Shown: positions 33,705 to 46,046 of the stretch, piece after piece
How the letters are laid out: each line of letters begins with the position of its first letter
Position numbering within the stretch: position 1 is the first letter of the stretch
NCBI GenBank assembly: GCA_031772625.1
Contig: CM062813.1
Span: 764,522,720-764,586,719 of the forward strand
Reading direction: 5' to 3'
DNA length: 64,000 nt
Origin: Pinus tabuliformis
Taxonomy: Eukaryota > Streptophyta > Pinopsida > Pinales > Pinaceae
Program-made: the position numbers and the translations under genes
The notes under the pieces: generated by a model
The model's database searches: none
What the model was told of the DNA's origin: nothing
What the model saw: the letters and a program-made list of their open reading frames with translations, nothing else

Positions 33705-36700
33705 CAGTGAAGCACCACCCCTATAAAACCCGCGGGTAAGAATGGGTCATAAGGGCGGACGGGTAAACTTCATCAAACCATTGGTCTTTACCCTTACCCC
33801 TCGGGTTTAGTACTAGACCCTCTTATCCTTATAAGACCTGTGGGTTTAATACAAGACCCCTATCGGACCCCTATAAGACCCTTTGAGCAGCAAAACTTTT
33901 AAACTGTCCAAAAATTCGATTTTTTTCTTTTATTTATTTTTTTCTTTTTGTAGATTAGGTGGAGGAAAAGGGAAATTGGAGGGAAAAAAAACTTCTCCCT
34001 TCTATTTCTCATTCACTTGTCATTTGAGTGTTTGGCTAATTTGTGTGAGTGAGAGTGAAGCTAAAGGAGCGTGAAGGAGTTGTTGGAGGAGGCTAAAGAA
34101 GGCTTCACCGGATCAGACTAAGCTTCAGGGAGGCTTCATGAACCTAGCTAGAATGTTTTCCATGTGTTTATTTTTGTTTGTTTTTTTTTTTTAAATTTTT
34201 TTTTTTTTTGCAAATTTATTTTTGATTGGGAATGCTTGTGGGTGAGAAACTCAGCCACACAAGGCCGCTGTGTGGCTGAGAAATCAGCCACACAACCAAA
34301 AAAATTTGCAAATTAAAAAAAAATTCAAAACCAAAAAAAAAAATTTAAATCGAAAAAAATTTAAAATTTATTTATTTTTCCTCCAGATTTTGTTACCATG
34401 CCACCAAAGGGTTTCAGACAGTCTCGTGATTCGACATGGGTACATGGTCAACGACTCATTCCCGGTAATGAACACAATATCAAGTGCAATTATTGCAATG
34501 GCACAATGTATGCAAGCATAAACAGGCTGAAATACCACCTAGCCAGAATTCCTGGGCATGGTGTGGGTGCTTGTCAAAGTTGCCCTAATGAAGTCACTAC
34601 TGAAATGGTAGCTGCTTTGGAAGCCATTAAAGAAGCAAGTTCTAAGAGGAAAAGAATGAAGGATGAGATTGTTGGGATAGGTAGATCTTCACCTCAGAGT
34701 GAAACACAGTTTCAAAGTCCAGGTATTGGTAACTCCTCTTCAACTGCTATGCCAAACAAGAGTATAACCTCTTCTTTTTTCAGTCCTCGTACAACTCCAG
34801 GATCTCAACCAACCTTGGATAGTTTCAATGATAAGAAGAGGAAGGAGGCAAATATGGTAGTGAGGAGGTTTTGGTACCATAACAATCTTTTATTCAACTA
34901 TGCAAAGTCTTATTTTTATCAACCCATGGTGGATGCCATTGCATGTGCTGGCCCTGGATACAAAGCCCCAACTTATAATGCACTTAGGGGGAAAGAGCTA
35001 GATGAGGAGCTTGAGTGTGTCAAGGAACAATTGGAGAGCATTAAAAGCTCATGGAAAATTACAGGTTGTACACTTATGTCTGATGGGTGGACAGATCAGA
35101 GGGGTAGAACAATAATAAATTTTGTTGTAGCTTGCCCTAAAAGAATCATGTTCCTAAAATCCATTGATGCATCTGTAAATGTAAAAGATGCACATTTTAT
35201 TTTTTCATTGTTGGCTGATGTGGTGGAGGAAGTTGGGGTTGCAAATGTTGTCCAAGTAATCACGGACAATGCAACAAATTATGTGGTAGCTGGAAGGTTG
35301 CTTTGTGCCAAATATCCCACCATTTTTTGGACTCCATGTGCTGCTATTGCATAGACTTGATGCTAGAGGACATTGGGAAGTTGGAGTGGGTGCAAGACAT
35401 TGTGCAAGAATGCAAGCATATTACCAAGTATATTTATAATAATGTTTGGGTGTTGAACCTTATGAGGGAATTCACGCAGGGTGAGCTTGGTCGCCTAGCT
35501 GTCACATGGTTTGCTACAAACTTTCTTTCCCTCCAAAGCCTTTTGTATGAGTACCAAGCTTTGAGAAGAATGTTTTGTAGCGAGCAATGGCTATTCTGGA
35601 ATGATAGCACAAAACCAGAAGCAATGTCTGTGAAAACATCTGTCTTTGCTGATAGTTTGTGGGACAAAGTGACTGAGATTGTCAGCTTCACTGAGCCCCT
35701 TGTGAAAGTCTTGAGATTGATGGATGGAGAGAAACCTGCAATGGGATATATTTATGAGGGCATGGACAGGGCCAAAGAGGCCATCAAGACTTTTTATAAG
35801 GGAAATGAATCTAAATATATCCCTATATGGCAAATTATTGATTCCAAGTGGGACAAGCAACTACATTCACCATTGCATGCAGTAGGAGCATATCTCAATC
35901 GGAGCTTATTCTATAATGAGGGGTCTAGCATTCAAAGAGATCCTGAGATGATGAGAGATGTCATGATATGCATTGAGAAGATGGTCCTGGATGTAGATAT
36001 TTAGGACAAAATCAACTTACAACGAGATATGTACAAGGAAGAATCTGGCATGTTTGGATTCAACTCAAGCCAATGTCTCAAGGACAAGAAAATGCCTTGT
36101 AAGTGCAAATTGTTAGAACTTAGCTTGTAATTTTGCTAGTTTTCTTTTATATGTTTGGCATTGCAAACTAATAATCTTTGTTGTTATTTTTTTACAACTT
36201 GTTGACCTCTACTGGTCAACCACCCATGCAGTGCACCCCGATTTTCTTGACAAAAAGAAGCAGCACCTGATCAGCATGTCCATGCCATCCTGCCATCATC
36301 AGCAGCTTGATCTTTTTGATTGTAAACCCAGTCTGCATGTATTAATTGTAAATAATCTTAGCAGACATGAGTCATGTATGTAATTTGCCTAGGTGGACCT
36401 AACTTTTTGATGTTAATCTACGTCCCGGAAGGTTTTTTGTCTCACCGATCCACGGATCGGCAGAGTTTTCCTTCAAACCTGACCCCAAAGCCGGGATTGA
36501 TTTTGTCATTAGAACTTTAGGAGAATCATAGTGTGTCGATCTGCTAGATTATCGTTGTGTCGCAGAGCTGGGTGTTTTGTGAGGGTCTGTATTAAATGGG
36601 TTTGTCCCTTAAGATGTAATTTTGTAAAAGTCATGATGTAATGTGTCCTAAGGGTCGAGAAATGTTTTAAATCCCCTCATGAGTCCTAAGTCCTAGGTCT

Positions 36701-36953
36701 TAGGTGATGTTTCCGAAGGTTTAGTTCAGTGATCCATTTTAAAATGAATTAAAAAATTAAAAAATGAATAAAAATAATAAAATAATGAAAAATAATAAAA
36801 AATTAAAAAAATCAAGCAAAAACCCTAACTAATAAAATAATAATATTTTAAGTGAATAAATCGACGGATGAGATCAAGAGATGTCTTGATCCTCATCAAC
36901 GGTCGAGATCATTTCTACATGGATCACTCGAACTAGCCGTTAGGATCATTTCC

Positions 36954-37046
36954 TTTATATAGGGTCTTAGGGGGTCATTTGAGATCATCGGATCTGTGAG
37001 TCTGTACTGAAAAGCTCTCTTGTAATCTGATTTTCTGGTTAATAAA
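36954..37046 (+). promoter_or_regulatory. LTR core promoter and polyadenylation signal
   Basis: A TATA box (TTTATATAGG, 36954-36963) and an AATAAA signal (37041-37046) lie about 80 bp apart and are repeated at 43508-43599 in the 3' LTR. Transcription would start about 30 bp after the TATA box, giving a short R. The promoter is inferred from sequence only. Confidence 0.5.
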
Positions 37047-37925
37047 AAGACTTTGGGGTTCAAAGCTGGCTGGTGTTACTCTCCGGAATCGCTGTGAGAT
37101 GATTGTTTTTTCTGCATGTTTCAGTTTTCAGCAGTTAATAATAGCTGGTTTTCAGAGTACTGTGAGTACAGGTATCTTGCTCACGTGCTAGGGTTTGAAT
37201 GTTGTAGGATTTCTGGAATAATGGCAGGTATCTCCATTATTCCTTGAAATCAAGCAGCATTTCTTGCCCTCTTTACTGATGTTTGCTTGAGGTGTGCAGG
37301 AGATCTTTAGGTAAAAGGTACAGGTGGGCGTTTGGGGAAGTTCTAGGCTGAACCAACCGACTCCCACAGGCTTTTCTGTGTAGAGCCCAGCTGATTGTGC
37401 CCTGGGTTAATCTTTTAAATTTTATTGTGTGTTTTACATGGAGAGATTTTCTTTATGATTCACAGTGAAGTTCAAGTTTTTCTGATATTTCGAAAGTATT
37501 ACTGTTGTTATAGCTAAATCTGGCATTTCAAGGGCCACAATCTGTAAATCATCAGGCTGATTTAGGGTTTTAAATGTTTGTTTTATTCAGTTTTCACTAG
37601 GGTTTTTTTTGGTTTTCTTGTGTTTACAGGTATAGGGTTTTGAAATTTTTTTAGGGTTTCTGGAACAGAAGAAATTGAGATTTTGAGATCAGGCTATTGA
37701 CTTTCTGACATCAACGTAGCTTCCCTGGATCCATGCGTCCAGCCTTCATCCATTGGGCAATAAAAGATATATGCATTTATCAAAACCCTGGTAAGAAAAT
37801 CGATTTTTATCAAAGACCCTCAGCTCAGCATCCTCTGGTACGTTTCTAACACGGTTTTTCTTTCTATTTCCGTTGAAAATACGTTTTATGTCCATCATTC
37901 TTCTGAAACTCTAACCTGTCATAAC

Positions 37926-39309
37926 CAGTGTTTTTAAAACCGGAACCGGTGACCGGACCGGTCCACCTAATGAACCGGTTTACCGACCGGAACCGGTCTA
38001 ACCGGGACTGGTTTGGTCTAAACGAACCGGTTTTAGAAAAATACATTAAATAATTATTTTTAATGAAAAAAACTATTTTTAAGATTTAAAACCATGATTC
38101 CAAGCCAATAGAGACAAAATATGCAAAGATTGCTCATTGATATACCATGTAAAGCCTTAAAGGTGAATATATCAAAATGGCACCGAGTGCAATACATATC
38201 ATCGACAAAATACATAAGCAATGAGGCTCTAAATGGCCACTAGAGTGCAAAAATAAAGCCTACAAACTATGGGGCCAGTGGCCTACTACAAGACTTCAGT
38301 CTAGACTCTACATATATGATAATAGTAATACTATAATAGTGATCAACATTATCACTTGAAGTTGAAACTTCTCATGAGTCTCAGTCATCATGATCAAACT
38401 CAGTTGGTTGAGTCTCGACTCCCAAACTGTGTAGCCACAAACTTCTCTATTGGTTCAGTGACTTGAGTCTCAAACTTCTGAAGGTATTCTGCCCTAATAT
38501 GCCCTATTATTTCATTTGGTGCTCCACATGGCTTTACATGGCCTCCTATCCTAGCCAAGTGTTGCTTGAACCTGTTAATACCCCCTCCTTGAATGGATTT
38601 TTGGCAATATTTGCAGATCATTTTGCCATCAATCATATCACAATGAGCCCATGCAGTATCTTCGGCTTTTGGAGGCATGATGACTCCCTGGATGGTAGAT
38701 CATAGAAGTGAGAAGTTTATAACACAAAAAAAAAATTCATGGACAGCAGACTCAAATGAGGAATTATCAAGTGCAAATCCTTACCTGGAAATGCAAACTA
38801 GCTCCCTTAGCCTCCTCTTGAAGATGGCAACTCCACTGACAGCTACACACTATCTCCAAAATAGCTCCAACTCCAACTCCAAGATGATTACTTCAGCAAA
38901 AACTCCACACTCTCCAAGCTCACAAACAAACTCACAAACACTCACAAACACTCCAAATCAGTTGTGTGAGACAAATGAGAGTGAGAGGGGTCTCTTATAG
39001 CAAGTGTGAGGGTGTTTTTGGAGGGAAAATACCTTTCCCTCACCCCCAAAACCCCTAAACCACAAAACCGCTGCACTTTTTGTCATAATTCGGTGGGCTG
39101 TCCATAAACCGGCCGGTTTAGGACGGAACCGGCCGGTTTGCTACAAACCGGCCGGTTCCGCCCTAAACCGGCCGGTTTTTACCGGTTAGGGCTGTTTTCT
39201 GGGCACATGAGGTATCTAACCCGGTTTTTTGGCCGGTTCGGACCGGCCAGGCCTCTAACCGGCCGGTTAGACCGGTTACCGGTTTTTGTGGCCGGTTTTT
39301 AAAACTATG
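37926..39309 (-). mobile_element. Non-autonomous hAT element carrying a BED zinc-finger ORF
   Basis: The 3' LTR of the host element lacks this 1,384-bp segment, so its borders are exact. Target duplications GTCATAAC (37918-37925 and 39310-39317) are perfect. The termini are CAGTGTTTTTAAAACCGG and, on the other strand, CATAGTTTTAAAAACCGG. Both ends are packed with CCGGTTT/AACCGG repeats (37935-38035 and 39105-39300), likely transposase-binding subterminal sites. The inside encodes only the BED protein at 38400-38678. Confidence 0.93.
38400..38678 (-). CDS. Stand-alone BED zinc-finger protein of a mini-hAT
   Basis: 92 residues from an ATG (MPPKAEDTAWAHC). The BED-type finger has CKYC, then HLARIGGH (residues about 25-55), followed by a short acidic tail and a stop. 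It resembles the first 90 residues of hAT transposases such as the one at 34398, which also opens MPPK, but the catalytic and dimerisation domains are absent. A 5' UTR intron is plausible: donor CAG|GTAAGG at 38784, acceptor ATCCAG at 38688. A DNA-binding protein without a catalytic core could bind element ends and compete with a transposase; that is inference. It could equally be a passive remnant of an internally deleted transposase gene. Confidence 0.65.
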   Translation of the reverse strand: MPPKAEDTAWAHCDMIDGKMICKYCQKSIQGGGINRFKQHLARIGGHVKPCGAPNEIIGHIRAEYLQKFETQVTEPIEKFVATQFGSRDSTN

Positions 39310-40910
39310 GTCATAACGCCGTCTGGTGCCTAAGCCTGCGAATCTGACAAATGTGCATTTCAATTTTTTTTTGTATATTTATGCCATATCCTTCAGAAAC
39401 GACGCTTGTGAATTTTGGCATAGCATCATTGTAATTTCGATTTTGCAGTCTTAGGTTCTATTTTGATCTATCTGCGTGCATATAAATCTTCGAAACCGTA
39501 AATCAGTTGACGGCTGGGTTAGCCTTCACGCAGCGGATACCGGGTTTCAATGTCATTGCTTTCATCAGTGGTGATTCATTTGCTGGAGATTTCACGCGTC
39601 AAAACGACGGCGAATGTGTACTGCGTAGGTAAGGTTTCAAGCTGATTCATGTGTTTGCCCTCCGCCATTTCTTTCTATGGGCCAGCCTGCACCACGAAAA
39701 TAAGCGTTCCGCCACCAGAACCTGTGCAAGACAGTAAACAATACGGGCCGATTCATGTTTTTTTTCACGCGTTGGTATGCTTTAATCACTGGATCGGTTT
39801 GCATTCACTCAGTCACGAGGGTATCAGGCAAGAGTTTCACCGAAAATTCCAGGTGATCCGGCGGCTGAGGTAATATCCTTTCACGCCTTTTCCTTCAGGC
39901 ATCGGGTTAAAGCCAGGATGCATTATTTACGCTGAGCGTTCTTATATTTATTCACTGTGATGTATGCGTCTAGGTTTCTTATGCGCAAGCTATAGCCATG
40001 GTCATGTTTAATTTTTGTTTTAATGTCATGTTCTGTTAGGTTTGCGTTATGCCATAGGTTAGTGTAGATTTAGATTTCGATTTTTTTTTTTTTTTAATTT
40101 CGTTTTATAGTTTTTTATGTTAGTTTTTATTTAGTTTTGTTTTAATTAAATTTTAATATGTTAGCCTTAGTTTTATAGTTAGATTTTAGATTTAAATGTT
40201 TTAATTAGATTTTGATTTATGTTTTAAATTTTGTTATAAAAAATAAAAATGTTTTTGTTAGATTTTTTTTTATTTTAATTTAATTTTTTGTTTAGTTTAG
40301 TTTTAAAATTTTCCTTAGTATAGATTTTTAGTTTTAATGTTTTAATTTAAAATCACAAAAAAAAAAAAAAAAAAAATTGAAAAAGATTTAAAATTTTTTT
40401 TTTTGAAAAAATATTAAAATTTGCGGAAAATTTTCTTTGCCAGTTTCAGTTGTCCATCATGTTATATCTTTCATGCTGAGATCTAAAATTTTTTCAAGTC
40501 GAGATGCGAATACGATATCTGGTGAATGTTTACGATTCTCGTGGTGGTTTAAAGCATTTATCTTTTCAAAATTCCCAGTTGCTGGATATCGTCTTGGTCA
40601 TTCTAAGAGCATTGTGATTTAGCTGATGATAGATGATTGCTGTTCATGGTCCATATTTTTATATCATTTAACAAGTAATCGTTTCAGCCGCAAACTCTTA
40701 AGGCACTGGTCTGCTAAATTAATCAAATCATTTTAGTGCTTATCTCATCGTGTCTCGTGTCTCCCAACCAACTAGTCAATAGTTGGTCTCATCATCTCAC
40801 AGGGTCTACCCCCCTTAGCCACGGGAGACAGGCTTAAACGGAGGGATCGGGGATCAGAGTGACAGCCCCCGGTTTGAGGGTTGTCGTGTCAATCTGCGCG
40901 ACAACATTTT

Positions 40911-40928
40911 TGGCGCCGTTGCCGGGGA
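40911..40928 (+). other. Primer-binding site complementary to tRNA-Asp
   Basis: TGGCGCCGTTGCCGGGGA begins four bases after the 5' LTR. It is the complement of the 3' end of plant tRNA-Asp, a PBS typical of Athila-type Gypsy elements. Confidence 0.85.
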
Positions 40929-41248
40929 CACTTTGTTCTCGGTGTTTCAAACGACAATCATTCATCTTCTCATCTTTCTCATCTCTCAGTTGAGCTGGCA
41001 GATTCAATATTTTGGCATCTTTTCATCACATATCAGCAGCGCCTCTTGGGTTTGTTTCCTGTTTGGGTGGCGACTCCACTTTCTAATTTTTCCCAGACAA
41101 GAAGCCTTTCCTCATATCCGCTTGCTGGTACCCTTTTGGATCTTAGAATCAGATTTATTGTTCAAGTGGTGACTCCACTTCTTTCATCTTTTGATTTTCT
41201 TGAGCGAAGAGCTAGTTCTATCATCCATCTGATCCCTTATTGTTCATC

Positions 41249-42499
41249 ATGGATTATTCATTTAAACCATGTCATTTTACTGATAATCTCCATGATCTTA
41301 CGAAAGAGGCCATTGGTAAATTACTTAAGTTCTCGGGTGATGATTCGGTCGCTGTTAAAAGGCATTTAAACATGTTTACTTGTGTAATGATCTTGTACTG
41401 TAGATTTCCTCAATATAATAATGAAGATTTCAAGATGTGTCTATTTGTCTGTTCTTTAGAGGGTGATGCCTTGAATTGGTTTAATAACTTTCCTAATGAT
41501 TTTTTCACTTCTTTACAAGACATTCTCAATGCTTTTAAAGATAGATATGATAGTCCAAACAGCTTGCCTTCTACTTCTAAAATTGTTGAACAGAAAGAAA
41601 GTAATTCAGCTGTTGAAGAAAGATTTCAAGGTCAGAATGTGTCATCCACCGGAAATATTGCAGATCATCATAGTGAAAAATCAGGGATAAATGACAATGA
41701 AAAGGAGGAGCAAAAGCAAATAATACAAGATTTAAAGATGCTGGTGAAAAATCTGGAAAGTAACCAAACTAATCTTATCAATGATGTTAAAACTTTACGC
41801 ACCCATCTGGAAAAACGTAATAAGGAGATTGAGGACACGCAAAATCAGCATGCTAAGGAAATTGAGGCCATGAAAACTAAACATGAAACGGAAATTGGAA
41901 ACATGCAAGCGAATCATAAAGAAGAGATAAATTTCGTGCAACATTGCTTGATGGACATAGAGGAAAAGAATGATAAGGTAATAAAACACATGCAAGAAAA
42001 CCATGCCATGCAAATCAGCGCTATAAGGGATAAATGCTCTAGTCAGATGGATGCCATTCGAATACAAGTTCAAAAGATTCAACAATGGTCAGATGATAAG
42101 AGAAACCAAGAGCCTTCTCATTTGCCGCAACAAGTTCCATCTTACTATGAGGAGGTCATTAGGTGGATAATTGAAGATGATCCAGATAAGCTTAAAAACG
42201 ATAAAAATCAGATGCAAGACACAAACGGACTTAGCATGCATATCTTACACACTTCATCTGATAGTTTCGAAACAGAAAGTTCCAGATCATCAGTAATTTA
42301 TCCTGCCAGAAAGAATAAGCGCAAGAGGAAGAAGATTAGACGAATATTTGATGCATCAGACGGCCGTGAGCAGCTTGATTTTCGGATAGGAAGGAGTCCT
42401 ACCATATGCAAAATTGGACATGGCACATCCGACAAGCAGCCGACAGATTTGCCTGAAAGCAGGCAAATGCTCAGTATGCACTATATTGAACACATCTGA
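41249..42499 (+). CDS. Gag-like protein with long coiled coil
   Basis: 416 residues from the ATG at 41249. Residues 10-110 resemble the retrotransposon gag domain of Gypsy elements (LNMFTCVMILYCRFP, EGDALNWFNNFPNDFFTS, FKDRYDSP). Residues about 150-290 form a long charged coiled coil with repeated 'KEIEAMKTKHETEI'-like segments. The tail has a basic patch (RKNKRKRKKIRR) that could bind nucleic acid or act as a nuclear signal. There is no CCHC knuckle and no pol. It is the only coding capacity between the two LTRs. Gag normally builds the particle that packages element RNA. An open frame in a young element suggests the protein is, or was recently, functional. Confidence 0.8.
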   Translation: MDYSFKPCHFTDNLHDLTKEAIGKLLKFSGDDSVAVKRHLNMFTCVMILYCRFPQYNNEDFKMCLFVCSLEGDALNWFNNFPNDFFTSLQDILNAFKDRYDSPNSLPSTSKIVEQKESNSAVEERFQGQNVSSTGNIADHHSEKSGINDNEKEEQKQIIQDLKMLVKNLESNQTNLINDVKTLRTHLEKRNKEIEDTQNQHAKEIEAMKTKHETEIGNMQANHKEEINFVQHCLMDIEEKNDKVIKHMQENHAMQISAIRDKCSSQMDAIRIQVQKIQQWSDDKRNQEPSHLPQQVPSYYEEVIRWIIEDDPDKLKNDKNQMQDTNGLSMHILHTSSDSFETESSRSSVIYPARKNKRKRKKIRRIFDASDGREQLDFRIGRSPTICKIGHGTSDKQPTDLPESRQMLSMHYIEHI

Positions 42500-42752
42500 T
42501 GCCGTGAGGCATTTTTGTATTGTATTTCTAACTCTACTCCTTGTCTTTTCAGCATTTCATTTCTGTTTTAGGATTAGATTTACTTTTCATGTTATTAGAT
42601 CGTTAATAAATGAAGAGCTTTTATCTTTCCTGTGCTTAATGTATATGCTGATTTTTTTTGGGATGGACGCTACTTATTTTTGTGTTGTATGGATGCAGAT
42701 TTTGGATTCTCACATTCCTGCAAGCAGCAACGTGTCCCCAAGTAGAGCCAGA

Positions 42753-45485
42753 TGTTGACCTCTACTGGTCAACCACCCATGCAGTGCACCCCGATTTTCT
42801 TGACAGAAAGAAGCAGCACCTGATCAGCATGTCCGTGCCATCCTGCCATCATCAGCAGCTTGATCTTTTTGATTGTAAACCCAGTCTGCATGTATTAATT
42901 GTAAATAATATTAGCAGACATGAGTCATGTATGTAATTTGCCTAGGTGGACCTAACTTTCTGATGTTAATCTACGTCCCGGAAGGTTTTTTGTCTCACCG
43001 ATCCACGGATCGGCAGAGTTTTCCTTCAAACCTGACCCCAAAGCCGGGATTGATTTTGTCATTAGAACTTTAGGAGAATCCTAGTGTGTCGATCTGCTAG
43101 ATTATTGTTGTGTTGCAGAGCTGGGTGTTTTGTGAGGGTCTGTATTAAATGGGTTTGTCCCTTAAGATGTAATTTTGTAAAAGTCATGATGTAATGTGTC
43201 CTAAGGGTCGAGAAATGTTTTAAATCCCCTCATGAGTCCTAAGTCCTAGGTCCTAGGTGATGTTTCCGAAGGTTTAGTTCAGTGATCCATTTTAAAATGA
43301 ATTAAAAAATTAAAAAATGAATAAAAATAATAAAATAATGAAAAATAATAAAAAATTAAAAAAATCAAGCAAAAACCCTAACTAATAAAATAATAATATT
43401 TTAAGTGAATAAATCGACGGATGAGATCAAGAGATGTCTTGATCCTCATCAACGATCGAGATCATTTCTACATGGATCACTCGAACTAGCCGTTAGGATC
43501 ATTTCCTTTATATAGGGTCTTAGGGGGTCATTTGAGATCATCGGATCTGTGAGTCTGTACTAAAAATCTCTCTTGTAATCTGATTTTCTGGTTAATAAAA
43601 AGACTTTGGGGTTCAAAGTTGGCTGGTGTTAATCTCCGGAATCGCTGTGAGATGATTGTTTTTTCTGCATGTTTCAGTTTTCAGAGTACTGTGAGTACAG
43701 GTATCTTGCTCATGTGCTAGGGTTTGAATGTTGTAGGGTTTCTGGAATAATGGCAGGTATCTCCATTATTCCTTGAAATCTAGCAGCATTTCTTGCCCTC
43801 TTTACTGATGTTTGCTTGAGGTGTGCAGGAGATCTTTAGGTAAAAGGTACAGGTGGGCGTTTGGGGAAGTTCTAGGCTGAACCAGCCGACTCCCACAGGC
43901 TTTTCTGTGCAGAGCCCAGCTGATTGTGCCCTGGGTTAATCTTTTAAATTTTATTGCGTGTTTTACATGGAGAGATTTTCTTTATGATTCACAGTGAAGT
44001 TCAAGTTTTTCTGATATTTCGAAAGTATTACTGTTGTTATAGCTAAATATGGCATTTCAGGGGCCACAATCTGTAAATCATCAGGCTGATTTAGGGTTTT
44101 AAATGTTTGTTTTATTCAGTTTTCACTAGGGTTTTTTTTGGTTTTCTTGTGTTTACAGGTATAGGGTTTTGAAATTTTTTTAGGGTTTCTGGAACAGAAG
44201 AAATTGAGATTTTGAGATCAGGCTATTGAGTTTCAGACATCAACGTAGCTTCCCTGGATCCATGCGTCCAGCCTTCATCCATTATGTAATAAAAGATATA
44301 TGCATCAAAACCCTGGTAAGAAAATCGATTTTTATCAAAGACCCTCAGCTCAGCATCCTCTGGTACGTTTCTAACACGGTTTTCTTTCTATTTCCGTTGA
44401 AAATACGTTTTATGTCCATCATACTTCTGAAACTCTAACCTGTCATAACGCCGTCTGGTGCCTAAGCCTGCGAATCTAACAAATGTGCATTTCAAATTTT
44501 TTTTGTATATTTATGCCATATCCTTCAGAAACGGCGCTTATGAATTTTCGCATAGCATCATTGTAATTTCGATTTTGCAGTCTTAGGTTCTATTTTGTTC
44601 TATCTGCGTGCATATAAATCTTCGAAACCGTAAATCAGTTGACGGCTGGGTTAGCCTTCACGCAGCGGATACCGGGTTTCAATGTCGTTGCTTTCATCAG
44701 TGGTGATTCATTTGCTGGAGATTTCACGCGTCAAAACGACGGCGAATGTGTACTGCGTAGGTAAGGTTTCAAGCTGATTCATGTGTTTGCCCTCCGCCAT
44801 TTCTTTCTACGGGCCAGCCTGCACCACGAAAATAAGCGTTCCGCCACCAGAACCTGTGCAAGACAGTAAACAATACGGGCCGATTCATGTTTTTTTTCAC
44901 GCGTTGGTATGCTTTAATCACTGGATCGGTTTGCATTCACTCAGTCATAGGGTATCAGGCAAGAGTTTCACCGAAAATTCCAGGTGATCCGGCGGCTGAG
45001 GTAATATCCTTTCACGCCTTTTCCTTCAGGCATCGGGTTAAAGCCATGATGCATTATTTACGCTGAGCGTTCTTATATTTATTCACTGTGATGTATGCGT
45101 CTAGGTTTCTTATGCGCAAGCTATAGCCATGGTCATGTTTAATTTTTGTTTTAATGTCATGTTCTGTTAGGTTTGCGTTATGCCATAGGTTAGTGTAGAT
45201 TTAGATTTCGATTTATTTTTTTTTAATTTCGTTTTATAGTTTTTTATGTTAGTTTTTATTTAGTTTTGTTTTAATTAAATTTTAATATGTTAGCCTTAGT
45301 TTTATAGTTAGATTTTAGATTAAAATGTTTTAATTAGATTTTGATTTATGTTTTAAATTTTGTTATAAAAAATAAAAATGTTTTTGTTAGATTTTTTTTT
45401 ATTTTAATTTAATTTTTTGTTTAGTTTAGTTTTAAAATTTTCCTTAGTATAGATTTTTAGTTTTAATGTTTTAATTTAAAATCAC

Positions 45486-45518
<33 letters not shown>

Positions 45519-46046
45519 AAAAGATTTAAATTTTTTTTTTTTTTGAAAAAATATTAAAATTTGCGGAAAATTTTCTTTGCCAGTTTCAGTTGTCCATCAT
45601 GTTATATCTTTCATGCTGAGATCTAAAATTTTTTCAAGTCGAGATGCGAATACGATATCTGGTGAATGTTTACGATTCTCGTGGTGGTTTAAAGCATTTA
45701 TCTTTTCAAAATTCCCAGTTGCTGGATATCGTCTTGGTCATTCTAAGAGCATTGTGATTTAGCTGATGATAGATGATTGCTGTTCATGGTCCATATTTTT
45801 ATATCATTTAACAAGTAATCGTTTCAGCCGCAAACTCTTAAGGCACTGGTCTGCTAAATTAATCAAATCATTTTAATGCTTATCTCATCGTGTCTCGTGT
45901 CTCCCAACCAACTAGTCGATAGTTGGTCTCATCATCTCACAGGGTCTACCCCCCTTAGCCACGGGAGACATGCTTAAACGGAGGGATCGGGGATCAGAGT
46001 GACAGCCCCCGGTCTGAGGGTTGTCGTGTCAATCTGCGCGACAACA
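42753..46046 (+). repeat. 3' LTR of the Gypsy-type element
   Basis: 3,294 bp, the uninterrupted copy. It starts TGTTGACC and ends GACAACA before the target copy CAACT. A run of about 30 A at 45486-45514 differs in length from the 5' LTR. The 253 bp before it (42500-42752) are non-coding. Confidence 0.93.

Larger units (their letters stand above)
36200..40906 (+). repeat. 5' LTR with nested mini-hAT
   Basis: 3.3 kb after removal of the mini-hAT 37926-39309 and one 8-bp target copy. It contains a promoter core near 36954 and an AATAAA signal at 37041-37046, which leaves a U5 of more than 2 kb. Short open frames inside it repeat in the 3' LTR only because the LTRs are recent copies. Confidence 0.9.
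36200..46046 (+). mobile_element. Gypsy-type non-autonomous LTR element with about 3.3-kb LTRs and gag-like/coiled-coil ORF
   Basis: It runs TGTTGACC to GACAACA with perfect target duplications CAACT (36195-36199 and 46047-46051). The 5' LTR is 36200-40906 (including a 1.39-kb mini-hAT) and the 3' LTR 42753-46046 (3,294 bp). They are nearly identical by eye, so the insertion is recent. The PBS matches the 3' end of plant tRNA-Asp, as in Athila-type elements. The 1.85-kb interior encodes one gag-like protein and no protease, RT or integrase, so movement needs a helper. It sits inside the hAT transposase gene and shares LTR sequence with the solo LTR 5255-15211. Confidence 0.93.

Noticed and set aside
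40437..45762. 61- and 68-codon frames repeated at 39649/44781 and 40437/45577
   Set aside because: They are the same LTR sequence copied twice in a young element. They start at non-ATG codons or lie in AT-rich U5 and show no protein signature.
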